60,000 nucleotides of DNA from Antedon mediterranea (taxonomy: Eukaryota; Echinodermata; Crinoidea; Comatulida; Antedonidae): contig NC_092671.1 in assembly GCF_964355755.1 (NCBI RefSeq), forward strand, positions 37,219,304 through 37,279,303, in the 5' to 3' direction. The position numbers were made by a program, and so were the translations under genes. Below are positions 32,401-46,900 of the stretch, piece after piece. Below the pieces are notes generated by a model, which searched no databases, was not told the DNA's origin, and worked only from the letters and a program-made list of their open reading frames with translations. The stretch's first letter is position 1. Every line of letters starts with the position of its first letter.

Positions 32401-35400
32401 GAACAATTAATTTGAGTTATACTGTACTATGTTAGTTCAGGAGATGAAGTGTGTGTGGGCAGAAACTAGTGTGTTGGAGGTTGGTGGTGTGAGGTGTATA
32501 GTTGTCACTTTAAGATCTAAATTAGATGTTTTCTGAAGAAAAGAAGTAAGCGCATACGCTTTCAAACAACTCCAAGAAGATTCACACAAAAATAATTACT
32601 TTCCAATAAAGTAGTATAACAGTGTATATTACAGTACATTGAATAAACTCGAGCGGAATAATAACGCACATAAAAAAACATTCATTTTCTTTTCGAAAAG
32701 TGCCCTCTCTAGTTTTCTATTAATTTATTAATAATTATTATTAATTAATGAGTAATATGAACATATTTTTAACATTCAATGCTGGAAGCTGGTTCTACTC
32801 CTAACAAAGTTTCATATCTCCAAATTTCATCAACGTATTCAAAGCACTTCAATATTAAATATCACATTTAACATAAAAATTCGGGTTTTGGATAGAATTT
32901 TGCTTAAAAACATATACAAAAAACATCGATAAAAAATACTTTTCGTATTCAAAAACATTTGATACTTGGTATAAATGTTCACTATAGGTTGCTCTATTCA
33001 CAGAAAAAAAATTGCATTCATGAACGTTTTTTGTTGGTTGTTTTTTCAAAATAGTTATTAGCTTGAAAAAAACGAGTTGGAATTGTATGGTCTTTCATAA
33101 GTGTACATTTTGTAAAAACGTAAATTTAAAAAATCAGTGATATGGCTTGATAGTTATTTTTGGTTTGCAATATGGATGGAGCAACCTATATTGAACATTT
33201 ATACCAAGTATAAAATGTTTTTGAATACGAAAAGTATTTTTTATCGATGTTTTTTGTATATGTTTTTAAGCAAAATTATATCCAAAACCTGAATTTGTAA
33301 TGTTAAATGTAATTTATTTAAGTGCTTTGAATACGTTGATGAAATTTGGAGATATGAAACTTTGTTAGGAGTAGATACAGTTTCCAGCATTAAATTTTAA
33401 AAATATGTTCATATTACTCATTAATTGATAATAATTATTAATAAATTAATAGAAAACTAGAGAGGGCACTTTTCGACAAGAAAATGAATGTTTTTTTATG
33501 TGTGTTATTATTCCGCTCGAGTTTATTCAATGTACTGTAATATACACTGTTATACTATTTTATTGGAAAGTAAATATTTTTGTGTGAATCTTCTTGGAGT
33601 TGTTTGAAAGCGTATCCGCTTACTTCTTTTCTTCAGAAAACATCTAATTTAGGTCTTAAAGTGACAACTATACACCTCACACCATCAACCTCCAACACAC
33701 TAGTTTCTGCTCACACACACTTCATCTCCTGAACTAACATAGTACAGTATAAGTCAAATAAATTTTTTAATTTTTTTTTATTGCTGCCTCCAAAAATATT
33801 ATATAATAGTAACAATATCAGAAAGGTAGATAGGTATTGTAATAATTTTTAAATTTAAAAATGTTAAAAAAAATATGAATATATGTTTATACATACATTA
33901 TAAATGAAATATATTAACTACTATTTTAGTAATGCATACACAAGTACAGAATATCAGAAATCAATGAATCATGTGTCTAAATGTGGCATTATTAGGCTAA
34001 TTTGCTTTGAGAAAAACATTGATGCCATTGGCCTATACAAAAATCAAGGCAATTAGACAAAATATTTACATAAACAATTAATACTAATATTGGTAGGCAT
34101 AAAATAATAGTGTATATAAACTTTCCTTAAATAATAACAGTATAGGGCCTTACCAATTTATTTAATACATAATATATGAACTATATTACACAAAAAAAGT
34201 ATAAATGAATTTATAAGGACATGATGATTATCAAAAATAGTCAATATAATTAAATTTTAAACTCATTACCGGCATTATAAATAATATTTTAAAAAGATAA
34301 GAATGCAAGTAAATATCAGATTCATAGTCCTCATTATACACAATGATTTCCTACTATCACATATTAAAATATAAAACAATCATGTAGCCTTTAATTTCTT
34401 TACATGGAGGTCTATTCAAATAAATTTAAATAAAAGGGTCATAATATGTCTTCGTCTCCAGTTCGTGGAAATTGAAGTTAGGATTCCATCATTTCAACAA
34501 CAAAAAATATTCAAAATATCCTGCCAGTTTGCATTCAAGACCTGCAACCTGCTTAGTTTTTAATACGAGTACTGCTTTCTATACACATAACTTTGATTTC
34601 TGCAAAAAAAAAAAAAAACTCTGTAATAATGTACTTTAAATACTGTAATAATCTAGGTATAGATTATGTTGACCGGGCCAGTTAGAGGGCGTTCGACTGT
34701 ACTACCATAAGTCCTGTAGGTGTATACAACTTATTTCTTGTGTATAGTAGTATGCTAATGGTACTATTATTAGATTAGGTAGTTGGGAGTAGTTTGGAGA
34801 GATACATCTATCTATAAAAGAGTACTGTATATATGGAACTATCTGTGTTAGCCGCCTTTGTATTTTTAGATATAATACCAATAGGTACTATGTATTGGGA
34901 AACAATTCAACAGTTATGAATAAAAAAAGTCCTATGTACTCTGTATGTTGGAGGAAATACGCATAAGAGCAAATAAAGCCTTGACCACAGGGTGTAAGTC
35001 ACTATTTTGAATCAGTAGTATGACTTCTTAAGAAGTAATTTAAAAATTATCATTGTATGATCAAAAAGAAATATTATAATATCTAACTTTCTCCTTTATA
35101 TAATAAATATATTATTTTATCCAAGGGGTGGCAAACACAAGTGTTCACATGTCTTGTTAAGTATTGCACCTTTGTCCTGTCTTTATGTTTTCTGTAATGT
35201 CACTGCACTAACGGGTGACCGGTAAACGAGCTCCGCTCTTACGGTTATCCATCCATATAAGTTGTTCATCTCTTATGTTCAGAAATTGAAATGGTAAATA
35301 AACTGAAACTGTGCTTATGTGGTACAGGTTGACGAGCCAGGAATGATGGTAGTGCCAGTATACCGTGTAGTTTAGCCTCAAGGCAATACCATGTAGCTGG

Positions 35401-36693
35401 AGTAGCTTGGACAAATACAGTAGAGATTTATGAGACTTGGTGTGTGATGATTCAGTATGATAAATTTGTGCTGTGAAAGACAAAATTGTAGAATTAGGAA
35501 GAAAATATTGTAAAATATAACAAGGAAATTATACTATAGTATAATTAAGGAGTAACCGTATAATACATAATTAATAGTAATAAAGGCAATGGCAATTACT
35601 TATATTATGTATACATTACAATAATATTACAAATAAATTCATATATTATTTTATTATGATAAGGAAATCTGTTTTAGAATGAGAAAAAGTCGTCCCAACC
35701 CAGATTTGAACCCAGCTATCAATAAAGCTATAAAACAAAATAGACCATATTGTAGCCGGACTGGGTAGCGTAGACTTACTTGAGGCCTAGGCATAGTACG
35801 ATTAGCTAGAAGGATACAGGTCAACCCGTACGCATGCCATGCCAACACGCTCGTACCCAAATTTTGGTTTACATATATCCAAAATTTTGGCTTACTCGTA
35901 CCCATCATGGGCTGCCTAGTAGTAGTAGTAGTAGTAGTAGCCTAGCCTAAGGCAGCAGGCCCGGCCCTAGCCTACTACAACTTAAGTCTAGGCCTAGCCT
36001 AGTACTAGTAGGCCTCTAGGCCTAGCCTAGGCCCTAGTAGTTAACATCATACATACGCCCTAGAGCCTAGTATATTCCTACCTACTACTCACTAGCTAGG
36101 CCTAGGTAGTAGCAGTAGTAGTTATTGTAGTAGTATTATTGTATTGTAGTATTAGTTGTAGCTGTCCGGTGATCCTTGGTCACTTGTCTAGATCCCCTAG
36201 TAGGCCTAGGCTAGGCCTAGTACGTAGTTATTCTTCAACAGTCACAATTCAGATTCTGCCGGCCGCTGATTGCTAGTGAACAGGGGGAGGGAGAGAAAGA
36301 GTTAGAAGAACTGAAATAAGCCGTGACGTATAATAAACATCATACAAAATAATAATATAACTAACGAATCCGTATAATATAATAATGTTGTATGTTATAA
36401 AGTAAAGTAAATGCGTTTAATATAATACAATTATATTATAATATAATGTATTTTATTAATAATATAATATTAAATGTTCATAATATAATGCTAAAACCAA
36501 ATAATATAATACAAAAAGTCAATAATTTGTTACATTTTTCACATAATATATTAGAAATAGATATAATATAATGCTAAAACCAAGTAATATAATGCAAAAC
36601 GTATAATTCATTACAATACAATATATAATATAATAAAAAAATGATATAATAATATAATATTTTGAATACTTCAGACAGCTGAGGCTTGCCATA
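29491..36693 (+). mobile_element. Giant palindromic non-autonomous DNA transposon, copy E1
   Basis: A 7,203-bp element starting TATGGCAAGCCTCAGCTGTC and ending with its complement. The left arm 29,491-32,994 (3,504 bp) and right arm 33,179-36,693 (3,515 bp) are near-identical complements around a 184-bp loop (32,995-33,178). Arms are AT-rich with an ATATTA-type outer zone, a block dense in aggcctag and (tag)n, and a zone containing tttcagtttcagtttattta. No transposase or other recognisable protein is encoded; short frames recur in every arm simply because the DNA is repeated. Target duplication is 6 bp. From memory, 6-bp duplications occur in Polinton, Dada and IS3EU groups; the TAT start fits IS3EU best, but this is unproven. 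Confidence 0.9.
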
Positions 36694-36699
36694 AAAAGA

Positions 36700-36764
36700 T
36701 ATTATCCATGTGTGTTATAATACACATTGTATATAGAACCTTATTTTTTTTTTTTATCTTATAT
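36700..36764. other. Spacer between E1 and E2 holding module DNA and a poly-T start
   Basis: It contains the module sequence attgtatatagaaccttatt, then T13, then atctta (the left target duplication of E3, 36,756-36,761) overlapping ttatat (that of E2, 36,759-36,764). Aacctta-type sequence recurs at 52,621, marking the 12-bp duplication of the T-rich insert. Confidence 0.75.
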
Positions 36765-39700
36765 TATGGCAAGCCTCAGCTGTCTGAAGTATTCAAAATA
36801 TTATATTATTATATCATTTTCTATTATATTATATATTGTATTGTAATGAATTATACGTTTTGCATTATATTACTTGGTTTTAGCATTATATTATATCTAT
36901 TTCTAATATATTATGTGAAAAATGTAACAAATTATTGACTTTTTGTATTATATTATTTGGTTTTAGCATTATATTATGAACATTTAATATTATATTAGTA
37001 ATAAAATACATTATATTATAATATAATTGTATTATATTAAACGCATTTACTTTACTTTATAACATACAACATTATTATATTATACGGATTCGTTAGTTAT
37101 ATTATTATTTTGTATGATGTTTATTATACGTCACGGCTTATTTCAGTTCTTCTAACTCTTTCTCTCCCTCCCCCTGTTCACTAGCAATCAGCGGCCGGCA
37201 GAATCTGAATTGTGTGACTGTTGAAGAATAACTACGTACTAGGCCTAGCCTAGGCCTACTAGGGGATCTAGACAAGTGACCAAGGATCACCGGACAGCTA
37301 CAACTAATACTACAATACAATAATACTACTACAATAACTACTACTGCTACTACCTAGGCCTAGCTAGTGAGTAGTAGGTAGCTACTACTGGGCGTATGTA
37401 TGATGTTAACTACTAGGGCCTATCTAGGCTAGGCCTAGAGGCCTACTAGGCTAGGCCTAGACTTAAGTTGTAGTAGGCTAGGGCCGGGCCTGCTGCCTTA
37501 GGCTAGGCTACTACTACTACTACTACTAGGCAGCCCATGATGGGTACGAGTAAGCCAAAATTCTGGATATATGTAAACCAAAATTTGGGTACGAGTGTGT
37601 TGGCATGGCATGGGTACGGGTTGACCTGTATCCTTCTAATCTAGCTAATCGTACTATGCCTTGGCCTCAAGTAAGTCTACGCTACCCAGTCCGGCTACAA
37701 TATGGTCTATTTTGTTTTATAGCTTTATTGATAGCTGGGTTCAAATCTGTGTTGGGACGGCTTTTTCTCATTCTAAAACAGATTTCCTTATAATAAAATA
37801 ATATATGAATTTATTTGTAATATTGTAATGTATACATAATATAAGTAATTGCCATTGCCTTTATTACTATTAATTATGTATTATACTGTTACCCCTTAAT
37901 TATACTATAGTATAATTTCCTTGTTATATTTTACAATATTTTCTTCCTAATTCTACAATTTTGTCTTTCACAGCACAAATTTATCATACTGAATCATCAC
38001 ACACCAAGTCTCATAAATCTCTACTGTATTTGTCCAAGCTACTCCAGCTACATGGTATTGCCTTGAGGCTAAACTACACCGTATATTGGCACTACCATCA
38101 TTCCTGGCTCGTCAACCTGTACCACATAAGCACAGTTTCAGTTTCAGTTTATTTACCATTTCAATTTCTGAACATAAGAGATGAACAACTTATATGGATG
38201 GATAACCGTAAGAGCGAAGCTCGTTTACCGGTCACCCGTTAGTGCAGTGACATTACAGAAAACATAAAGACAGGACAAAGGTGCAATACTTAACAAGACA
38301 TGTGAACACTTGTGTTTGCAACCCCTTGGATAAAATAATATATTTATATAAAGGAGAAAGTTAGATATTATAATATTTCTTTTTGATCATACAATGATAT
38401 TTTTTTAATTACTTCTTAAGAAGTCATACTACTGATTCAAAATAGTGACTTACACCCTGTGGTCAAGGCTTTATTTGCTCTTATGCTTATTTCCTCCAAC
38501 ATACAGAGTACATAGGACTTTTTTTATTCATAACTGTTGAATTGTTTCCCAATACATAGTACCTATTGGTATTATATCTAAAAATACAAAGGCGACTAAC
38601 ACAGATAGTTCCATATATACAGTACTCTTTTATAGATAGATGTATCTCTCCAAACTACTCCCAACTACCTAATCTAATAATAGTACTATTAGCATACTAC
38701 TATACACTTTGTAGACAAGAAATAAGTTGTATACACCTACAGGACTTATGGTAGTACAGTCGATCGCACTCTCACTGGCCCGGTCAACATAATCTATACC
38801 TAGATTAATATTACAGTAATTAAAGTACATTATTACAGAGTTTTGTTTTTTTTTGTTATGTGTATAGAAAGCAGTACTCGTATTAAAAACTAAGCAGGTT
38901 GCAGGTCTTGAATGCAAACTGGCAGGATATTTTGAATATTTTTTGTTGTTGAAATGATGGAATCCTAACTTCAATTTCCACGAACTGGAGACGAAGACAT
39001 ATTATGACCCTTTTATTTAAATATTTGAATAGACCTCCATGTAAAGTAATTAAAGGCTACATGATTGTTTTATAGTTTAATATGTGATAGTAGGAAATCA
39101 TTGTGTATAATGAGGACTATGAATCTGATATTTACTTGCATTCTTATCTTTTTAAAATATTGTTTATAATGCCGGTAATGAGTTTAAAATTTAATTATAT
39201 TGACTATTTTTGATAAATCATCATGTCCTTATAAATTCATTTATACTTTTTTTGTGTAATATAGTTCATATATTATGTATTAAATAAATTGGTAAGGCCC
39301 TATACTGTTATTATTTAAGGAAAGTTTATATACACTATTATTTTATGCCTACCAATATTAGTATTAATTGTTTATGTAAATATTTTGTCTAATTGCCTTG
39401 ATTTTTGTATAGGCCAATGGCATCAATGTTTTTCTCAAAGCAAATTAGCCTAATAATGCCACATTTAGACACATGATTCATTGATTTCTGATATTCTGTA
39501 CTTGTGTATGCATTACTAAAATAGTAGTTAATATATTTCATTTATAATGTATGTAGGCATATAAACATATATTCATATTTTTTTTAACATTTTTAAATTT
39601 AAAAATTATTACAATACCTATCTACCTTTCTGATATTGTTACTATTATATAATATTTTTTGAGGCAGCAATAAAAAAAAATTAAAAAATTTATTTGACTT

Positions 39701-42700
39701 ATACTGTACTATGTTAGTTCAGGAGATGAAGTGTGTGTGGGCAGAAACTAGTGTGTTGAAGGTTGGTGGTGTGAGGTGTATAGTTGTCACTTTAAGACCT
39801 AAATTAGATGTTTTCTGAAGAAAAGAAGTAAGCGGATACGCTTTCAAACAACTCCAAGAAGATTCACACAAAAATAATTACTTTCCAATAAAATAGTATA
39901 ACAGTGTATATTACAGTACATTGAATAAACTCGAGCGGAATAATAACACACATAAAAAAACATTCATTTTCTGGTCGAAAAGTGCCCTCTCTAGTTTTCT
40001 ATTAATTTATTAATAATTATTATCAATTAATGAGTAATATGAACATATTCTTAAAATTTAATGCTGGAAACTGTATCTACTCCTAACAAAGTTTCATATC
40101 TCCAAATTTCATCAACGTATTCAAAGCACTTAAATAAATTACATTTAACATTACAAATTCAGGTTTTGGATATAATTTTGCTTAAAAACACATACAAAAA
40201 ACATCGATAAAAAATACTTTTCGTATTCAAAAACATTTGATACTTGGTATAATTGTTCAATATAGGTTGCTCCATCCATATTGCAAACAAAAAATAACTA
40301 TCAAGCCATATCACTGATTTTTTAAATTTACGTTTTTACAAAATGTACACTTATGAAAGACCATATAATTCCAACTCATTTTTTTCAAGCTAATAACTAT
40401 TTTGAAAAAACAACCAACAAAAAACGTCCATGAATGCAATTTTTTTCTGTGAATAGAGCAACCTATAGTGAACATTTATACCAAGTATCAAATGTTTTTG
40501 AATACGAAAAGTATTTTTTATCGATGTTTTTTGTATATGTTTTTAAGCAAAATTCTATCCAAAACCCGAATTTTTATGTTAAATGTGATATTTAATATTG
40601 AAGTGCTTTGAATATGTTGATGAAATTTGGAGATATGAAACTTTGTTAGGAGTAGAACCAGCTTCCAGCATTGAATGTTAAAAATATGTTCATATTACTC
40701 ATTAATTAATAATAATTATTAATAAATTAATAGAAAACTAGAGAGGGCACTTTTCGAAAAGAAAATGAATGTTTTTTATGTGCGTTATTATTCCGCTCGA
40801 GTTTATTCAATGTACTGTAATATACACTGTTATACTACTTTATTGGAAAGTAATTATTTTTGTGTGAATCTTCTTGGAGTTGTTTGAAAGCGTATGCGCT
40901 TACTTCTTTTCTTCAGAAAACATCTAATTTAGGTCTTAAAGTGACAACTATACACCTCACACCACCAACCTCCAACACACACTTCATCTCCTGAACTAAC
41001 ATAGTACAGTATAACTCAAATTAATTGTTCTAATTTTTTTTTTATTGCTGCCTCAAAGAATATTATATAATAGTAACAATATCAGAAAGGTAGATAGGTA
41101 TTGTAATAATTTTTAAATTTAAAAATGTTAAAAAAAATATGAATATATGTTTATACATACATTATAAATGAAATATATTAACTACTATTTTAGTAATGCA
41201 TACACATGTACAGAATATCAGAAATCAATGAATCATGTGTCTAAATGTGGCATTATTATTAGGCTAATTTGCTTTGAGAAAAACATTGATGCCATTGGCC
41301 TATACAAAAAATCAAGGCAATTAGACAAAATATTTACATAAACAATTAATACTAATATTGGTAGGCATAAAATAATAGTGTATATAAACTTTCCTTAAAT
41401 AGTAACAGTATAGGGCCTTACCAATTTACTTAATACATAATATATGAACTATATTACACAAAAGAAATATAAATGAATTTATAAGGACATGATGATTATA
41501 AAAAATAGTCAATATAATTAAATTTTAAACTCATTACCGGCATTATAAATAATAATTTAAAAAGATGAGAATGCAAGTAAATATCAGATTCATAGTCCTC
41601 ATTATACACAATGATTTTCTACTATCACATATTAAAATATAAAACAATCATGTAGCCTTTAATGAGTTTACATGGAGGTCTATTCAAATAAATTTAAATA
41701 AAAGGGTTCGTGGAAATTGAAGTTAGGATTCCATCATTTCAACAACAAAAAATATTCAAAATATCCTGCCAGTTTGCGTTCAAAAACCTGCTTAGTTTTT
41801 AATACGAGTACTGCTTTCTATACACATAACTTTGATTTCTGCAAAAAAAAAAAAACTCTGTAATAATGTACTTTAATTACTGTAATAATCTAGGTATAGA
41901 TTATGTTGACCGGGCCAGTGATCGACTGTACTACCATAAGTCCTCTAGTGTATACAACTTATTTCTTGTCTACAAAGTGTATAGTAGTATGCTAATAGTA
42001 CTATTATTAGATTAGGTAGTTGGGAGTAGTTTGGAGAGATACATTTATTTATAAAAGAGTACTGTATATATGGAACTATCTGTGTTAGCCGCCTTTGTAT
42101 TTTTAGATATAATACCAATAGGTACTATGTATTGGGAAACAATTCAACAGTTGTGAATAAAAAAAGTCCTATGTACTCTGTATGTTGGAGGAAATAAGCA
42201 TAAGAGCAAAGAAAGCCTTGACCACAGGGTGTAAGTCACTATTTTGAATGAGTAGTATGACTTCTTAAGAAGTAATTTAAAAATTATCATTGTATGACCA
42301 AAAAGAAATATTATAATATCTAACTTTCTCCATTATATAAATCATGGAGTCTTTACTCCATGTATAAATATATTATTTTATCCAAGGGGTTGCAAACACA
42401 AGTGTTCACATGTCTTGTTAAGTATTGCACCTTTGTCCTGTCTTTATGTTTTCTGTAATGTCACTGCACTAACGGGTGACCGGTAAACGAGCTTCGCTCT
42501 TACGGTTATCCATCCATAAGTTGTTCATCTCTTATGTTCAGAAATTGAAATGGTAAATAAACTGAAACTGAAACTGTGCTTATGTGGTACAGGTTGACGA
42601 GCCAGGAATGATGGTAGTGCCAGTATACCGTGTAATTTAGCCTCAAGGCAATACCATGTAGCTGGAGTAGCTTGGACAAATACAGTAGAGATTTATGAGA

Positions 42701-43956
42701 CTTGGTGTGTGATGATTCAGTATGATAAATTTGTGCTGTGAAAGACAAAATTGTAGAATTAGGAAGAAAATATTGTAAAATATAACAAGGAAATTATACT
42801 ATAGTATAATTAAGGGGTAACCGTATAATACATAATTAATAGTAATAAAGGCAATGGCAATTACTTATATTATGTATACATTACAATATTACAAATAAAT
42901 TCATATATTATTTTATTATAAGGAAATCTGTTTTAGAATGAGAAAAAGCCGTCCCAACCCAGATTTGAACCCAGCTATCAATAAAGCTATAAAACAAAAT
43001 AGACCATATTGTAGCCGGACTGGGTAGCGTAGACTTACTTGAGGCCTAGGCATAGTACGATTAGCTAGAAGGATACAGGTTAACCCGTACCCATGCCATG
43101 CCAACACGCTCGTACCCAAATTTTGGTTAACATATATCCAAAATTTTGGCTTACTCGTACCCATCATGGGCTGCCTAGTAGTAGTAGTAGTAGTAGTAGC
43201 CTAGCCTAAGGCAGCAGGCCCGGCCCTAGCCTACTACAACTTAAGTCTAGGCCTAGCCTAGTACTAGTAGGCCTCTAGGCCTAGCCTAGGCCTACCTAGT
43301 AGTTAACATCATACATACGCCCTAGAGCCTAGTAGTAGCTACCTACTACTCACTAGCTAGGCCTAGGTAGTAGCAGTAGTAGTTATTGTAGTAGTATTAT
43401 TGTATTGTAGTATTAGTTGTAGCTGTCCGGTGATCCTTGGTCACTTGTCTAGATCCCCTAGTAGGCCTAGGCTAGGCCTAGTACGTAGTTATTCTTCAAC
43501 AGTCACACAATTCAGATTCTGCCGGCCGCTGATTGCTAGTGAACAGGGGGAGGGAGAGAAAGAGTTAGAAGAACTGAAATAAGCCGTGACGTATAATAAA
43601 CATCATACAAAATAATAATATAACTAACGAATCCGTATAATATAATAATGTTGTATGTTATAAAGTAAAGTAAATGCGTTTAATATAATACAATTATATT
43701 ATAATATAATGTATTTTATTAATAATATAATATTAAATGTTCATAATATAATGCTAAAACCAAATAATATAATACAAAAAGTCAATAATTTGTTACATTT
43801 TTCACACAATATATTAGAAATAGATATAATATAATGCTAAAACCAAGTAATATAATGCAAAACGTATAATTCATTACAATACAATATATAATATAATAAA
43901 AAAATGATATAATAATATAATATTTTGAATACTTCAGACAGCTGAGGCTTGCCATA
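36765..43956 (-). mobile_element. Giant palindromic transposon, copy E2 (opposite orientation)
   Basis: 7,192 bp with the same termini. Left arm 36,765-40,272, loop 40,273-40,455, right arm 40,456-43,956. The loop is the reverse complement of the E1 and E3 loops, and arm-specific indels are swapped: ctggagacgaagacatatta is in the left arm here but in the right arms of E1 and E3. So E2 is inverted. It is flanked by ttatat on both sides (36,759-36,764 and 43,957-43,962); the right copy overlaps the first three bases of E3. It also carries a 27-bp private insertion at about 42,343-42,369. Confidence 0.9.
42336..42369. repeat. 20-bp hairpin flanked by 7-bp direct repeats inside E2
   Basis: The sequence catggagt-cttt-actccatg (42,343-42,362) is a perfect inverted repeat with a 4-nt loop, flanked by tataaat on both sides (42,336-42,342 and 42,363-42,369). 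The other five arms have a single tataaat and no hairpin. Confidence 0.85.
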
Positions 43957-43959
43957 TTA

Positions 43960-46900
43960 TATGGCAAGCCTCAGCTGTCTGAAGTATTCAAAATATTATA
44001 TTATTATATCATTTTTTTATTATATTATATATTGTATTGTAATGAATTATACGTTTTGCATTATATTACTTGGTTTTAGCATTATATTATATCTATTTCT
44101 AATATATTATGTGAAAAATGTAACAAATTATTGACTTTTTGTATTATATTATTTGGTTTTAGCATTATATTATGAACATTTAATATTATATTATTAATAA
44201 AATACATTATATTATAATATAATTGTATTATATTAAACGCATTTACTTTACTTTATAACATACAACATTATTATATTATACGGATTCGTTAGTTATATTA
44301 TTATGTTGTATGATGTTTATTATACGTCACGGCTTATTTCAGTTCTTCTAACTCTTTCTCTCCCTCCCCCTGTTCACTAGCAATCAGCGGCCGGCAGAAT
44401 CTGAATTGTGTGACTGTTGAAGAATAACTACGTACTAGGCCTAGCCTAGGCCTACTAGGGGATCTAGACAAGTGACCAAGGATCACCGGACAGCTACAAC
44501 TAATACTACAATACAATAATACTACTACAATAACTACTACTGCCACTACCTAGGCCTAGCTAGTGAGTAGTAGGTAGCTACTACTAGGCTCTATGGCGTC
44601 TGTATGATGTTAACTACTAGGTAGGGCCTAGCTAGGCTAGGCCTAACTAGAGGCCTACTAGTACTAGGCTAGGCCTAGACTTAAGTTGTAGTAGGCTAGG
44701 GCCGGGCCTGCTGCCTTAGGCTAGGCTACTACTACTACTACTACTACTAGGCAGCCCATGATGGGTACGAGTAAGCCAAAATTTTGGATATATGTAAACC
44801 AAAATTTGGGTACGAGCGTGTTGGCATGGCATGCATGGGTACGGGTTAACCTGTATCCTTCTAGCTAATCGTACTATGCCTAGGCCTCAAGTAAGTCTAC
44901 GCTACCCAGTCCGGCTACAATATGGTCTATTTTGTTTTATAGCTTTATTGATAGCTGGGTTCAAATCTGGGTTGGGACGGCTTTTTCTCATTCTAAAACA
45001 GATTTCCTTATAATAAAATAATATATGAATTTATTTGTAATATTGTAATGTATACATAATATAAGTAATTGCCATTGCCTTTATTACTATTAATTATGTA
45101 TTATACGGTTACCCCTTAATTATACTATAGTATAATTTCCTTGTTATATTTTACAATATTTTCTTCCTAATTCTACAATTTTGTCTTTCACAGCACAAAT
45201 TTATCATACTGAATCATCACACACCAAGTCTCATAAAACTCTACTGTATTTGTCCAAGCTACTCCAGCTACATGGTATTGCCTTGAGGCTAAATTACACG
45301 GTATACTGGCACTACCATCATTCCTGGCTCGTCAACCTGTACCACATAAGCACAGTTTCAGTTTCAGTTTATTTACCATTTCAATTTCTGAACATAAAAG
45401 ATGAACAACTTATATGGATGGATAACCGTAAGAGCGAAGCTCGTTTACCGGTCACCCGTTAGTGCAGTGACATTACAGACAACATAAAGACAGGACAAAG
45501 GTGCAATACTTAACAAGACATGTGAACACTTGTGTTTGCAACCCCTTGGATAAAATAATATATTTATATAATGGAGAAAGTTAGATATTATAATATTTCT
45601 TTTTGATCATACAATGATAATTTTTAAATTACTTAAGAAGTCATACTACTGATTCAAAATTCTGACTTACACCCTGTGGTCAAGGCTTTCTTTGCTCTTA
45701 TGCTTATTTCCTCCAACATACAGAGTACACAGGACTTTTTTTATTCATAACTGTTGAATTGTTTCCCAATACATAGTACCTATTGGTATTATATCTAAAA
45801 ATACAAAGGCGGCTAACACAGATAGTTCCATATATACAGTACTCTTTTATAAATAAATGTATCTCTCCAAACTACTCCCAACTACCTAATCTAATAATAG
45901 TACTATTAGCATACTACTATACACTTTGTAGACAAGAAATAAGTTGTATACACTAGAGGACTTATGGTAGTACAGTCGATCGCCCTCTCACTGGCCCGGT
46001 CAACATAATCTATACCTAGATTATTACAGTAATTAAAGTACATTATTACAGAGTTTTTTTTTTTTTTGCAGAAATCAAAGTTATGTGTATAGAAAGCAGT
46101 ACTCGTATTAAAAACTAAGCAGGTTTTTGAACGCAAACTGGCAGGATATTTTGAATATTTTTTGTTGTTGAAATGACGGAATCCTAACTTCAATTTCCAC
46201 GAACCCTTTTATTTAAATTTATTTGAATAGACCTCCATGTAAACTCATTAAAGGCTACATGATTGTTTTATATTTTAATATGTGATAGTAGAAAATCATT
46301 GTGTATAATGAGGACTATGAATCTGATATTTACTTGCATTCTCATCTTTTTAAATTATTATTTATAATGCCGGTAATGAGTTTAAAATTTAATTATATTG
46401 ACTATTTTTGATAATCATCATGTCCTTATAAATTCATTTATATTTCTTTTGTGTAATATAGTTCATATGATATTTATTAAGTAAATTGGTAAGGCCCTAT
46501 ACTGTTACTATTTAAGGAAAGTTTATATACACTATTATTTTATGCCTACCAATATTAGTATTAATTGTTTATGTAAATATTTTGTCTAATTTCCTTGATT
46601 TTTTGTATAGGCCAATGGCATCAATGTTTTTCTCAAAGCAAATTAGCCTAATAATGCCACATTTAGACACATGATTCATTGATTTCTGATATTCTGTACT
46701 TGTGTATGCATTACTAAAATAGTAGTTAATATATTTCATTTATAATGTATGTATAAACATATATTCATATTTTTTTAAACATTTTTAAATTTAAAAATTA
46801 TTACAATACCTATCTACCTTTCTGATATTGTTACTATTATATAATATTTTTTGAGGCAGCAATAAAAAAAAATTAGAACAATTAATTTGAGTTATACTGT

